From IMG/VR virus record IMGVR_UViG_3300027917_000021, positions 62,001 through 126,000 of that record: a DNA stretch of 64,000 bases. One strand, written 5' to 3'. Under the pieces are notes generated by a model that saw nothing but the letters and a program-made list of their open reading frames with translations, was not told the origin of the DNA and ran no database searches. The stretch's first letter is position 1. Every line of letters starts with the position of its first letter. Origin of the DNA: a virus. Shown piece after piece: positions 51,196 to 59,986 of the stretch. The position numbers and the translations under genes are program-made.

Positions 51196-51875
51196 TATAT
51201 AATTAATCCTTTTGGAAGTTGTGTATATATTGTTCCATCCAAATATGGATTTCTTATTAGTTTTCCGCCAATTAAAGCTTGCCTATAATAAAATGGAATG
51301 TTTAAATAATCAGCATAATGATGAATACTTCTTACTATATCAGTACGCATATACTGTCGTTTATCACCAGACACTACTATCCATTCTATCATGTATTTAT
51401 TTGTATATCCGTCGCCCGGACATGTTTGGCAGGGATATGCAGGCTGCCACCCCTTTTCACCATAGTGTACTTTATTATCACATCTAAATAAAGGTGACAA
51501 GTCTATGTTTTTTGTTAGACCATCGAAGAATAACCATCTTTTAACAAATGGAAGATGTTCGATGGACCTTAATAAAACATTAAGGTTAGTATTATTATCT
51601 ATTTTTAATCCTATCCAGGTATTTGGCAAGATACATGTAAGATCTGGCTGAGAACTCGGAATCAAAAAGATGTGTTGTTTTTGTTTATTTATTATTTCAA
51701 CAGCATCTTTTCTCCACATATGAGGAACATCTGGGTCGAAAAAATCAGCCTCCGTACCTACAAATATTCTAATAGGATTTTTATATGTAAAAGGACGAAA
51801 AAAGGTAGTATTAGACGTACGCCGTAATCTACCTTTTTCGTATATCCATGGATTCCAAGTTTTATGATACATCAT
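51195..51875 (-). CDS. DUF5131 (Gp37/Gp68)-like protein (226 aa)
   Basis: Keeps the skeleton of the phage Gp37/Gp68 family: KTWNPW at the start, IRIFVGTEADFFDPDVPHMW, QHIFLIPSSQPD, LPNTWIGLKID and IEWIVVSGDKRQYMR, ending in FYYRQALIGGK. Classical members have a radical-SAM-like CxxC cluster near the first TWNP. Here those cysteines are missing, and a CQTCPGDG stands in the middle instead. A degenerate or altered metal site is therefore likely. Function of the family is unknown. Confidence 0.7.
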   Translation of the reverse strand: MMYHKTWNPWIYEKGRLRRTSNTTFFRPFTYKNPIRIFVGTEADFFDPDVPHMWRKDAVEIINKQKQHIFLIPSSQPDLTCILPNTWIGLKIDNNTNLNVLLRSIEHLPFVKRWLFFDGLTKNIDLSPLFRCDNKVHYGEKGWQPAYPCQTCPGDGYTNKYMIEWIVVSGDKRQYMRTDIVRSIHHYADYLNIPFYYRQALIGGKLIRNPYLDGTIYTQLPKGLII

Positions 51876-53092
51876 GTATTAAAACCCATGCTTTCTGTTT
51901 GTACGTTGAATTTGTTATATTTTTCCAGTTCTACAACTATATAATCGGCTTCTTTGATTGAGATGGTTTGTCTTTCATAATGTGTTATACTTGACATAAC
52001 AAAATCTTCTACAAAAGCCATACTAAATCCTTTTTTAACTAATTTCGGGACATATTCTTCTGTAGTTTTTTCATTTTTAATTTCGAACTGGCGCCTTTTG
52101 AAAAACCCAAGAATTCCGGAAATATCTGGTTTTTTAAATTCGTAAATGCGGTCGAATCTTCCAGGTCTTCCTAATATAGCACTTGACAACTGATCCGTAT
52201 TATTTGTAGTACCAATTATGATTAATCCGTTCGCAAGACGAGAAACACCATCTATAGCTGTTAAAAAATCAGATAAAGTTATTTTTGCATAATCATCATC
52301 GTTTCTTCCTATAACTTTATCCATATCTTCCAAGTAATATATGGATACTGGATTATCTGTTTCGTGTCCTATGGCAAATTTTTCAATGTCGAATGATCTG
52401 TCATCAGCAAAAGGTTGGTCATAATATTCATGTGGCATTTTTATAGTGCCATCTTTTTCTATTCTGGTAATAATATCAACCATTTCTATCCCAAATGCCA
52501 AACCTAACTTTCTCAAAAATAAAGTTTTACCATTTCCTGGAGGACCATGAAATATGTATCCTCTTTTCCAGATCATGCCAAACTTTTCGTATTTTTCTCG
52601 GCTTTTAAGAAATTTCTCGAAGTCAGATAATATAGCATTTTTTAGATTATATGGTAAAATTACATCTTCTAAAATTTGTTTTCCCTTAAGAAATTTTGTT
52701 TCTTGAAGTGATTTTTTATATTTTATGTATATTTTTGACAATTCTTTTATAATATTAAAAGCGTTTTCCTGTGTCATATTTTGCTTTAATATTGATGCTT
52801 TCCATATATAATCTGCACCATCAAAAATTGTATAAAAAATCCCATAGAAACCAAACCCAAGATCAAAAACATATTCTATCGGAGGCTCGTCTGATGAAAA
52901 GTGACCATTTATTTTTAACAAACCTTTATTGCAAGAAGCAATTAAAGGAAAAGTATCAGCAAACATTTGCAATATACCGTTGCCAGAAGAAATTCCAAAT
53001 CCACTATATTTCTTATCTTTATCTGCAAAAAACTTTTCTTCTACAACATTCAGATTAATTATTTCATTGCCTAACTTAAAATAATCATTCAT
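51872..53092 (-). CDS. AAA-family ATPase (406 aa)
   Basis: Walker A GPPGNGKTLF near residue 190, Walker B SIYYLEDMDKV near 250, sensor 1 IIIGTTNNTD and the arginine finger in LGRPGRFDRIYEF near 310. The arrangement is that of the BCS1/classical AAA group. The N-terminal 170 residues are a separate alpha/beta domain with no recognised family, probably substrate-binding. Overlaps the next gene by 4 bases. Could be a protein-remodelling partner of the ubiquitin-like cassette just upstream, which is only a guess from position. Confidence 0.8.
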   Translation of the reverse strand: MNDYFKLGNEIINLNVVEEKFFADKDKKYSGFGISSGNGILQMFADTFPLIASCNKGLLKINGHFSSDEPPIEYVFDLGFGFYGIFYTIFDGADYIWKASILKQNMTQENAFNIIKELSKIYIKYKKSLQETKFLKGKQILEDVILPYNLKNAILSDFEKFLKSREKYEKFGMIWKRGYIFHGPPGNGKTLFLRKLGLAFGIEMVDIITRIEKDGTIKMPHEYYDQPFADDRSFDIEKFAIGHETDNPVSIYYLEDMDKVIGRNDDDYAKITLSDFLTAIDGVSRLANGLIIIGTTNNTDQLSSAILGRPGRFDRIYEFKKPDISGILGFFKRRQFEIKNEKTTEEYVPKLVKKGFSMAFVEDFVMSSITHYERQTISIKEADYIVVELEKYNKFNVQTESMGFNT

Positions 53093-53098
53093 ATTAAA

Positions 53099-53449
53099 TT
53101 ATCCTATTGTTAATTTTAGTATTAGCATTCCAATTAAGCAACCGGACAAATTCCATACAAAAGCATCTTGTAACGAAAATTTATCTGAATAACAAAAGTT
53201 TTCTCTTAACCAATTTAACCAGTATGGCTTACTTTCATCATATTCAAATTCATAATACCATGGGTTAATGCCATCCCACATCTCCCATAAAATTCCAAGC
53301 ATCCATACGGCTAATGCGGCATGCACTACGTTTTTCTCTGGCATTATAAAGTAAAATCCAATTGTTAGAATAAGGCTAGCACAGAAATGAAACCAGTTAT
53401 GCCAGCTTTTATATTTTATATTATTTAAATCATTATTTACTTCAAACAT
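53099..53449 (-). CDS. Membrane protein with three transmembrane helices (116 aa)
   Basis: Hydrophobic segments at about 20-37 (HFCASLILTIGFYFIMP), 44-58 (HAALAVWMLGILWEM) and 97-114 (WNLSGCLIGMLILKL). A polar, aromatic loop lies between the last two. One-base overlap with the preceding gene. It has no enzyme motif. Its place between the AAA ATPase and the E1-like gene may be functional or only operon packing. Confidence 0.65.
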   Translation of the reverse strand: MFEVNNDLNNIKYKSWHNWFHFCASLILTIGFYFIMPEKNVVHAALAVWMLGILWEMWDGINPWYYEFEYDESKPYWLNWLRENFCYSDKFSLQDAFVWNLSGCLIGMLILKLTIG

Positions 53450-53838
53450 TAATATCGACCTGTGCCTTCTATTTGCTCAATCATTCTAATCATTGTGTTT
53501 TCATTTAATGGCTCATCTTTTGCACGGTTTACCAAACGTATAGTATAATCATATGATTTGTGCGCCGCGCTAAATAAACCATTAATATTTATTGGTGGGA
53601 TATTTTTTAATAATTCATTAAAATCTGATCCCATCATTGCATATCGGTGGCCTTGTAAATCTTCAAATATGGTTCTAAAACTTCCTCGTGTTGAATGTAC
53701 TTCTACCAATCTTAAATCTAATTCTACTTCAAAATTTGGAAGCCATTCTTTTGTATTCTTGTCTGAATGTGCCCAATAATAACTTGATAATTTACCATTA
53801 GATTTAAGTATTGGTACTGGAAAATTTCTACTTCTCAT
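53449..53838 (-). CDS. Hypothetical protein (129 aa) next to E1-like gene
   Basis: The segment STRGSFRTIFEDLQGHRYAMM, then GLFSAAHKSYDYTIRLV, suggests a small beta-rich domain. It contains no cysteine at all, so it cannot be a cysteine-based E2 conjugating enzyme despite its position beside the E1. It ends one base before the E1-like gene's stop region. Confidence 0.55.
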   Translation of the reverse strand: MRSRNFPVPILKSNGKLSSYYWAHSDKNTKEWLPNFEVELDLRLVEVHSTRGSFRTIFEDLQGHRYAMMGSDFNELLKNIPPININGLFSAAHKSYDYTIRLVNRAKDEPLNENTMIRMIEQIEGTGRY

Positions 53839-53839
53839 A

Positions 53840-54451
53840 TTAAAATCTGGCTATAAATTTAGGTGAATTTTTTTCATTTCTTAAATAATTAATGAAAAGC
53901 TGAGAACCAATTGCAGCAATTATTTTATTTCCTTGCTGAATAATTCCTTTTTCTAGTTCATGTGCTAATTGGCAACTTGTGCCATCTTCTGGTGTTTCAG
54001 CTAATGTTTCTAACATTTTGTCCAGCGTATTTTTTTCGTGTTTAGTAAAAAATGCAACTGAACGCCCTTCCGATCTAAGATCGATCCAATGTTTTTCTGG
54101 ATTTTTTTCTGCCCAATGATATAAAAGTTTCCTGAATTGACTATTATCTACTGCTGCTATAACTATATCATAAGCATCTAACTGAGATTCTTCAGTTAGT
54201 CTATCTACTTCATAGTCAAAATTATATTTCATTCCAAGTACTTCTGATTTTTTATCGCCTAAATCAAATTCTTGGAAATTTTGATATTTGAGATTTTTGG
54301 TATCTACCGTGTCATCATCCCACACAGTTACTTCTATTGAATATGCGCCATATTGTCCGTGTTGTTCAAAATTATATAGCTCTCTACAAAAATAACTGCC
54401 TATGCCACCACCACCTACTACAGCGATCCTACGTCTTTCCACGATTCCCAA
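53840..54451 (-). CDS. E1-like (ThiF/MoeB-type) adenylating enzyme (203 aa)
   Basis: Activates the C-terminus of a ubiquitin-like protein by adenylation. VVGGGGIGSYFCREL (9-23) binds ATP. VWDDDTVDTKNLKYQNF (about 45-61) carries the D and N residues of the site, and IVIAAVDNSQFRK (about 97-109) the metal Asp. DGTSCQLAHE near 160 supplies a possible thioester cysteine. Zinc CxxC pairs are absent and the protein is short, so it is a minimal E1. Overlaps the JAMM gene by 34 bases. Confidence 0.85.
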   Translation of the reverse strand: MGIVERRRIAVVGGGGIGSYFCRELYNFEQHGQYGAYSIEVTVWDDDTVDTKNLKYQNFQEFDLGDKKSEVLGMKYNFDYEVDRLTEESQLDAYDIVIAAVDNSQFRKLLYHWAEKNPEKHWIDLRSEGRSVAFFTKHEKNTLDKMLETLAETPEDGTSCQLAHELEKGIIQQGNKIIAAIGSQLFINYLRNEKNSPKFIARF

Positions 54452-54930
54452 ATCCTTTCTTGTCCATCCGGATATACTGCATCCGGCGTAATATTTTCTT
54501 CATTTATAGATATTCTTTTAAAATATGTACCATCCCAATACCAGGCGGCCAGATCATCTGCCGCAACTCCATATATTAAATATACGGTATGCCACGCCGC
54601 ACCAGTTACATCATATTGGCTTGGAACTGGTCTTCCATTTGGATGTGTGTGAAAAGTAGCGGTTAAATGCAATGCAGATTCTTTGTTAAATAAAGTTGTT
54701 CTTTTTAATACTGATAAGTATTGATTAGGATCCATTATATAATCCCATTTAAATTGTGTTTTACTAACATTATTTATTGGATGAAAAAATACTGGCAATG
54801 CTCTGTATTCATTATCTATATGATTTATAATACCGGTTAATAATCCACAACATTCTTCTGGATAGTGTTCTTTGCTATATTGTTGTAATTCATCCAATAA
54901 TTCTGGTCGTATATCAATTTTATGTATCAT
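54418..54930 (-). CDS. JAMM/MPN metallopeptidase (170 aa)
   Basis: A JAB1/MPN-type zinc isopeptidase. PEECCGLLTG near residue 23 gives the catalytic Glu, and TFHTHPNGRPVPSQYDVTGA near 92-111 is the HxHP(x)nSxxD signature with all metal ligands. Such enzymes trim or remove ubiquitin-like proteins. It is directly downstream of the small ubiquitin-like gene and overlaps the E1 gene, so the three form one functional set. The ribosome site AAGGAA overlaps the terminator U-run. Confidence 0.85.
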   Translation of the reverse strand: MIHKIDIRPELLDELQQYSKEHYPEECCGLLTGIINHIDNEYRALPVFFHPINNVSKTQFKWDYIMDPNQYLSVLKRTTLFNKESALHLTATFHTHPNGRPVPSQYDVTGAAWHTVYLIYGVAADDLAAWYWDGTYFKRISINEENITPDAVYPDGQERIWESWKDVGSL

Positions 54931-54938
54931 TTTTCCTT

Positions 54939-54970
54939 AAAAAATAAGGGGAGATTTCTCTCCCCTTATT
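54939..54970 (-). terminator. Terminator between ubiquitin-like gene and JAMM gene
   Basis: A 12-bp perfect stem (54943-54954 with 54959-54970, loop TTTC) followed on the minus strand by six U. It starts one base after the stop of the ubiquitin-like gene, so most transcripts should end before the enzymes, giving much more modifier than enzyme. Confidence 0.85.
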
Positions 54971-55213
54971 TTAGTTTCCGCCTGCCAAGGCATTAGTTAA
55001 GATAATATCTTCGGCTAAATCAAGATCTCTTGTTGTAAGCATTTCTGGATTTTTAAAATCACCATCTATATATAGCCATTTTGCCTCATCTTTGACCAGA
55101 GTACGAATATTATTTAATGCTGTTAGATGGTCAAGCTGATATTCGTCGTCACCATTTGGAGAGACTACTCTAAAATGGATGTTTTCTTTTTCGAATTTTT
55201 CTGTTTTTTGCAT
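54971..55213 (-). CDS. Ubiquitin-like protein with C-terminal Gly-Gly-Asn (80 aa)
   Basis: The order of segments matches the beta-grasp fold: strand IHFRVVS, strand DEYQLDH, helix ALNNIRTLVKDE, strand KWLYIDGDFKNPEML and last strand DIILTNALAGGN. KWLYIDGDFKNPEML lines up with ubiquitin QRLIFAGKQLEDGRTL, and DLDLAEDIILTNALAGG with its final strand. The end is AGGN, so removal of one Asn by the adjacent JAMM enzyme would expose the Gly-Gly needed by the E1. It has lysines, no cysteine, and is followed directly by a terminator. Identity is inferred from sequence pattern and context. Confidence 0.75.
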   Translation of the reverse strand: MQKTEKFEKENIHFRVVSPNGDDEYQLDHLTALNNIRTLVKDEAKWLYIDGDFKNPEMLTTRDLDLAEDIILTNALAGGN

Positions 55214-55214
55214 T

Positions 55215-57269
55215 TTAATTTATGTTTGAATACAGTGTACTAATTTGTTTAGCCAATAATTGATCATTGACCAGGGCGTAAATTCTATTAACGAATTTGT
55301 CAACGCCAACTTGTTGATTTGGTGTTTTATCAACTATGCAAACATACTGCATATCTGGGTATGTATATACACCACAATCACTAGTATGCTTGTTATTTTC
55401 ATAGGATACGAAGTATGTTTTTATTTTTCCTGGAACAATGTATCCAGATTTTCTTCCGCCTTTTAAATCTAGCGTGGTTTTTTCTAATTTAAATTTTTCT
55501 ATCGTATTTTCCAGCAATTGCTTTGATTTTTCAATTGCATCGGTATACGCTTTACGTGCCAAAATTACTAATTCTTGTAGATCTTCTGGAGTAATTCCTT
55601 CTATATTTTCAGGATTTAATAATACATCGATTATATCATCTAAATACTCTTTATTTGGTAGATTGACTATTCGTGGAGTATTTTTTATTAAAAATGCTTT
55701 ATTTCCAATCTTCAAATGCTGGCGTTTATTTTTTCTTACCAATTCCAATTTCATTAGAATTGATTCACCTTTTAATGGATTTTTTACTTGTATGTCAATT
55801 CCTGTATCAAGTAGTCCGTGGATCTTTAATGAGCATGTACTTACTTGCTTAAGAAAGGTATTGTATGTTGCTACGTTTTCAAAACAAGCAGTTCTTCGTA
55901 ATATTGGTTCAAACTCATCTCGATTTACACGAATTTTATTTATATAATATACCGCGTAGGGTGCACCAGTTTTATTTGTTCCACGTTTTTGATGTAATAC
56001 AATATTGATATCTCCGATTCTTGCGGATATGTCTTTATTATATTCATGCATGGTATTGCCTATTAATTCAGATATAAACATTTCAAAAGCACGATCATAG
56101 TTTATGTCATCTAGATCATGATATCTGTGCATTTTTGTTAATAATTCTTTAATGTCTACATTTGGACTTTCTAGAACTTGTCCAGCATATTCTATTTTAT
56201 TTCCGCTAAATACTGTTTCATTTAACTTCAATGGATCTTTATCAATATTCTTTATACGGGTGTTGATTTTTATAGCCACCTGTTCTTTTTTTAACTTGTT
56301 ATCACGATCCATCGCCTGTTTTATCATGTATTTTTTGTTTGCTTTATCAATCATGTCTTGATTAAAAACAAACACTTGATCTTTTTTACGGCCTATATAG
56401 TATTCAAGTGGATCAAAGCTTTTGGGAATAGATTTTACACTATTGTCAAATTGTATCTTTCCAGGAATATGGTCTTCAAATTGTGCAGCAAAAGTTCCTT
56501 CATCAACATAATTATAAGCAGGATTCTCATGAGGAATATCATAAGCACACCATTGTAAATCATCGTATGATCTGCCATAACCATAATGATATTGTCGCTT
56601 TGCCCCAAATTTAATTACTACCGCAAGACGTCTATTATTATCAATATCTTTTACACGAAAGAAATTATGTATTTGCCACGAGAAATCTTTAAATTTACTA
56701 TTTAAAGCATCTATTTTTTTAGAAACAAAACCAGTTGTATCGATATCAGTATCATATAACCAATTTAGATGTTGTACGAATCCCTTTACTTTTTCAATAT
56801 CAGTATAAATATGTGGATTTATTGTGCCATACCCTGTATTTGAGAGGGTATCGTGCGTACGAATATAATCAATAATGGCATATTTGTAATCATCCATATT
56901 ATCGAAAATACCTCTGGGCTTTGCCCATACTCGCATATTCAATTTTATATAGTTTATGGCTTTTATGTCTGTTATAGTTGGAACAAAACTAAACCTGGTT
57001 TCTGCAGTTTCAAACCAACGTCCGTTATCATCTTCTTTTCCGCATCGTTCTTGTAATCCAACCACTTTATCATCATTTCCATAAGGTGGTTTTGATAAAC
57101 GAGTTTTTAAAATATATTTTTGCTGAAAAATGCAGTATGCAAATTCATTTTCTAATTTATTAGTTTTGTGTTTTTTGTATACGTCTTCTGCTTCTTTAAA
57201 TATTTCATCGGGTATATTTAAGTCTAGCAGTTTGTTAGAAATTTTTAAGTTACGAAAATTTGTTCTCAT
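55215..57269 (-). CDS. Large hypothetical protein upstream of ubiquitin-like gene (684 aa)
   Basis: Lies one base before the ubiquitin-like gene and is surely co-transcribed with it. Soluble and lysine-rich, with no membrane segment and no recognised catalytic motif. The C-terminal 120 residues follow a long helix (DAIEKSKQLLENTIEKFKLE). Several cysteines are spread through the chain (CFENV, STCSLK, SDCGVY, YVCIVD), so a conjugating or ligase role cannot be excluded, but nothing in the sequence shows it. Confidence 0.6.
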   Translation of the reverse strand: MRTNFRNLKISNKLLDLNIPDEIFKEAEDVYKKHKTNKLENEFAYCIFQQKYILKTRLSKPPYGNDDKVVGLQERCGKEDDNGRWFETAETRFSFVPTITDIKAINYIKLNMRVWAKPRGIFDNMDDYKYAIIDYIRTHDTLSNTGYGTINPHIYTDIEKVKGFVQHLNWLYDTDIDTTGFVSKKIDALNSKFKDFSWQIHNFFRVKDIDNNRRLAVVIKFGAKRQYHYGYGRSYDDLQWCAYDIPHENPAYNYVDEGTFAAQFEDHIPGKIQFDNSVKSIPKSFDPLEYYIGRKKDQVFVFNQDMIDKANKKYMIKQAMDRDNKLKKEQVAIKINTRIKNIDKDPLKLNETVFSGNKIEYAGQVLESPNVDIKELLTKMHRYHDLDDINYDRAFEMFISELIGNTMHEYNKDISARIGDINIVLHQKRGTNKTGAPYAVYYINKIRVNRDEFEPILRRTACFENVATYNTFLKQVSTCSLKIHGLLDTGIDIQVKNPLKGESILMKLELVRKNKRQHLKIGNKAFLIKNTPRIVNLPNKEYLDDIIDVLLNPENIEGITPEDLQELVILARKAYTDAIEKSKQLLENTIEKFKLEKTTLDLKGGRKSGYIVPGKIKTYFVSYENNKHTSDCGVYTYPDMQYVCIVDKTPNQQVGVDKFVNRIYALVNDQLLAKQISTLYSNIN

Positions 57270-57303
57270 ATATTATTCTAATTTATCTGTTATTGTCCAA
57301 AAT

Positions 57304-57329
57304 GAAAAAACCTGACATAAATCAGGTTT
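57304..57329 (-). terminator. Intrinsic terminator
   Basis: AAACCTGA (57308-57315) pairs with TCAGGTTT (57322-57329), with a U-run on the minus strand. It overlaps the stop of the gene ending at 57328 and isolates the ubiquitin-like operon from upstream transcription. Confidence 0.8.
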
Positions 57330-57699
57330 AATCTGCACTACCAACTAGCAAGTCTTTTTCTCCAACGAAGAGATCAATTTCAAGTCCTACTAAATCCTGT
57401 ATAGTGGTTTTTCCGTATTTTCTCATAAATTTTCCGAGTGTAGAAAAGTAGTTCACTGATCCGGAAGCATCAGTAGATACCCACAATCCTCGTTGTTTCT
57501 TTGTCCCTTTATAATCTTGTACAAATACTTCATTAACTCGAATAATTTTTCCATCTTCCCGTTTGATCATTAAGCAAATCTTATCTCTTTGTTTAGGCGG
57601 CTCATTCTCTTCCATGGGAATATTAACTGTTTCTATTTGAATTTCTTCAACAGTGCCCTTTTTTGAATAGGTTCCTAAGGGCGTTGATAAGTCTATCAT
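57328..57699 (-). CDS. Hypothetical protein (123 aa)
   Basis: Beta-rich (GTVEEIQIETVNIP, then ICLMIKREDGKIIRVNEVF) with a helical end (LGKFMRKYGKTTIQDLVG). The layout resembles small OB or single-strand-binding proteins of phages, but no signature supports this. Confidence 0.5.
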   Translation of the reverse strand: MIDLSTPLGTYSKKGTVEEIQIETVNIPMEENEPPKQRDKICLMIKREDGKIIRVNEVFVQDYKGTKKQRGLWVSTDASGSVNYFSTLGKFMRKYGKTTIQDLVGLEIDLFVGEKDLLVGSAD

Positions 57700-57736
57700 T
57701 TTTTAGTTAGATGGTTAAATTCTAGTTTTCTTATAC

Positions 57737-57982
57737 CTATTTTTTATCCGATACTTTTTGATATCCTCTTTGCTCTCTTCTTTTGATTAATCTTTGCATC
57801 TCTTTAAAACAGGTATTCCAGTCTCCTGCCGCTTTTATTTCGGCACGTGGACGGGGGGTATCAATTTTTCCCCATTTAGCACGTACTGCAAATGTTTCTC
57901 TTCCTTGAGAATCGTCTGGTCCTGGAATTAAATCAATTTCATAAAACTTATTGTGTCCGTTTTTGCGATTTTCATACCGCAT
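57737..57982 (-). CDS. WGR-domain-like protein (81 aa)
   Basis: NGHNKFYEIDLIPG, FAVRAKWGKIDTPRPRAEIK and CFKEMQRLIKRREQRGY fit the WGR domain (K-F-Y/W-E-I, W-G-R/K-I, and the final KGY), known from PARP enzymes and some bacterial regulators as a nucleic-acid-binding unit. Here it is stand-alone and the usual R of WGR is K. It lies 4 bases after the ribonucleotide reductase gene. Confidence 0.65.
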   Translation of the reverse strand: MRYENRKNGHNKFYEIDLIPGPDDSQGRETFAVRAKWGKIDTPRPRAEIKAAGDWNTCFKEMQRLIKRREQRGYQKVSDKK

Positions 57983-57986
57983 AATT

Positions 57987-59972
57987 TTACTCCTTGTCAG
58001 GTATTTTCATTTCGCAACTGTCGTTTGAGCAATATTTTTCGTCATAATCATGTACAGTTCCGTTGCCATTTAGTTTATCATAATTTAAAGGTTTTAATTT
58101 TTTAATTATTTCTTTATATCGTTCTTTTGTTATTTCTTCATATGGTGGTTGTTCATATCCGTGCTCTGTCAAAGGCAAAAAACTTATTGATTTTAGTGAG
58201 TCTTCATATGTTTCTAGTACCGTTTTTATGTCTTGTTTTTCATTTTCTTTGACAGTCACAGTTATACTAACCTGATTGTCAGACCAATAATACTGTAAAT
58301 CTGCAGCATTTTTTACCTGTTCCCAAATAGTAACATCGTTTTTTCCTTTACTAAAATATATTTCTTCTATAGGAAAAGAAATAACCGTGGTGCTGGGAGA
58401 ATATTTGTCTGGCTCTATAGGAAAATTAGCCTTTTTTAATATGGGAACTAAAGGACTATTATCCATCATTCTAATTCGTCTTATATAATATTTTGAATGA
58501 GGATAATGAATACCAGGACTAACTCCAGCTAATAAAGATACTGTGCCCGAAGGTTTAACGGTTGTCATCTTTATAGAGCGAGGAATACATAGCCAATCAG
58601 AATACATTTTATCTAATTCTTTTATGTACTGATATCCTTTATCCATTGCTATTAATGTATTTCTTTTTCCAAATTTATTAAATGTATCAATTATTCCAGA
58701 AATAGATAGCCCGATTCTTCTGTTACGACCCATTACTGCATTAGTTCTTTCGTCGTGAGTTAATAATAATGTAACGGATTTAGCGTACAAGTACGCAAAT
58801 TTTAATGTTTTTATCCAATCTTCCAAAGTTTCATGATTACTAGGATATGTTTCTACTAGGTTACATAATTCAAAACTTTCCAATGTTTGTTCTGAACAAG
58901 GATTAGTTCCTAATGCTCGTCGATCTTTCCAATTGGGTTTATCTATAAGACGTCCATATTTTTGGGAGTTTTCCAACCAAAAATATCCTGGCTCCCCATT
59001 TATTGCTGTATCTTCTGCATATTTTGAATAATTCATTCCTATATGTGCAATGATAGAATTATTACTAGCCCACCTATGACTCATAAGTTTTTCTTTATCT
59101 TGTTTTAATTTGCGAAAAACTTCATCATCTGGTGCACCTAGCATTAATTCTGCAGATCTTCTAACATTGCCTGCAACGACACAACGGCCTATTAAATTGA
59201 AAATGTCAACAATTTGATCAGATCTTATTTTATAATCTTCTCCACCATTATTTTTTGGATGCAATATTTTTATTATATCTTCTAGAGCATCTACTAATGG
59301 CCCGGGACCAGAAGCAACACCGCCAAAACCCCTTATTGGTGCTCCAGAGGGTCTTACTTGTGATACATCCAAGGTCTGTAATTTTCCTTTTCCAATGAAA
59401 GAATTAAGCACCATTTCAAGCGCGGCTACCCAACCTTCTCGAGTATCTGCTACAATAAATTTATCGTCGTCTTCCGCCTGTTTGGGTGTACTTATTTTTA
59501 AAGTATCTGCCCCCTTTGTATCTCCTGATACACCGACTCCAAGCATAAGCATATCCATCATAAAACAAAAGGGTGCTGAAAAGTTTGTGCTGATTTCATT
59601 AGTACTTACAAAGGCACAATTATTAAGTGCGGCTGATCCACGTTCATACATAAAGTCTGTTCCCATAATCCAAAATCCACGACCTGCAGGAGTAAACTTA
59701 AATTCCCACATAAGTTCAAACATTCTTTGTGCTGAGCGTTGTGCTTTTTGATCATTCCATGGAAGCTTTAAAGTTTTGGCATGTATTTTTTGCAAAGAAT
59801 ATACACCGTTTATTACGCGTTCTAAAGTTTCCCAATATTCTTCTGTTCTTTTTTCTTCTTTTATAGATCTAGAATATGTACGTTTGTATGTTATATACCC
59901 AAGTGGTCCCCAATTAGGCTGTTTACCAATGTATTGTTCTAGAAATGTTTTTGATAATTTAAACCTTTCCAT
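57987..59972 (-). CDS. nrdJ: Class II (cobalamin-dependent) ribonucleotide reductase
   Basis: Makes deoxyribonucleotides for phage DNA synthesis, using adenosylcobalamin, so it works with or without oxygen. FTPAGRGFWIMG and ALNNCAFVST carry the first active-site Cys. LGTNPCSEQTLESFELCN carries the radical and second Cys with the catalytic Glu, and TVKPSGTVSLLAGVSPG is the phosphate-binding loop. YCSNDSC at the end would be the shuttle cysteine pair. 661 aa is a normal length for the monomeric RTPR-type. It requires host B12. Confidence 0.85.
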   Translation of the reverse strand: MERFKLSKTFLEQYIGKQPNWGPLGYITYKRTYSRSIKEEKRTEEYWETLERVINGVYSLQKIHAKTLKLPWNDQKAQRSAQRMFELMWEFKFTPAGRGFWIMGTDFMYERGSAALNNCAFVSTNEISTNFSAPFCFMMDMLMLGVGVSGDTKGADTLKISTPKQAEDDDKFIVADTREGWVAALEMVLNSFIGKGKLQTLDVSQVRPSGAPIRGFGGVASGPGPLVDALEDIIKILHPKNNGGEDYKIRSDQIVDIFNLIGRCVVAGNVRRSAELMLGAPDDEVFRKLKQDKEKLMSHRWASNNSIIAHIGMNYSKYAEDTAINGEPGYFWLENSQKYGRLIDKPNWKDRRALGTNPCSEQTLESFELCNLVETYPSNHETLEDWIKTLKFAYLYAKSVTLLLTHDERTNAVMGRNRRIGLSISGIIDTFNKFGKRNTLIAMDKGYQYIKELDKMYSDWLCIPRSIKMTTVKPSGTVSLLAGVSPGIHYPHSKYYIRRIRMMDNSPLVPILKKANFPIEPDKYSPSTTVISFPIEEIYFSKGKNDVTIWEQVKNAADLQYYWSDNQVSITVTVKENEKQDIKTVLETYEDSLKSISFLPLTEHGYEQPPYEEITKERYKEIIKKLKPLNYDKLNGNGTVHDYDEKYCSNDSCEMKIPDKE

Positions 59973-59986
59973 TCACGTTGTTCTCC

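Noticed and set aside
53449-53838. E2-like conjugating enzyme beside the E1
   Set aside because: The 129-aa product has no cysteine, so it cannot form the E2 thioester.
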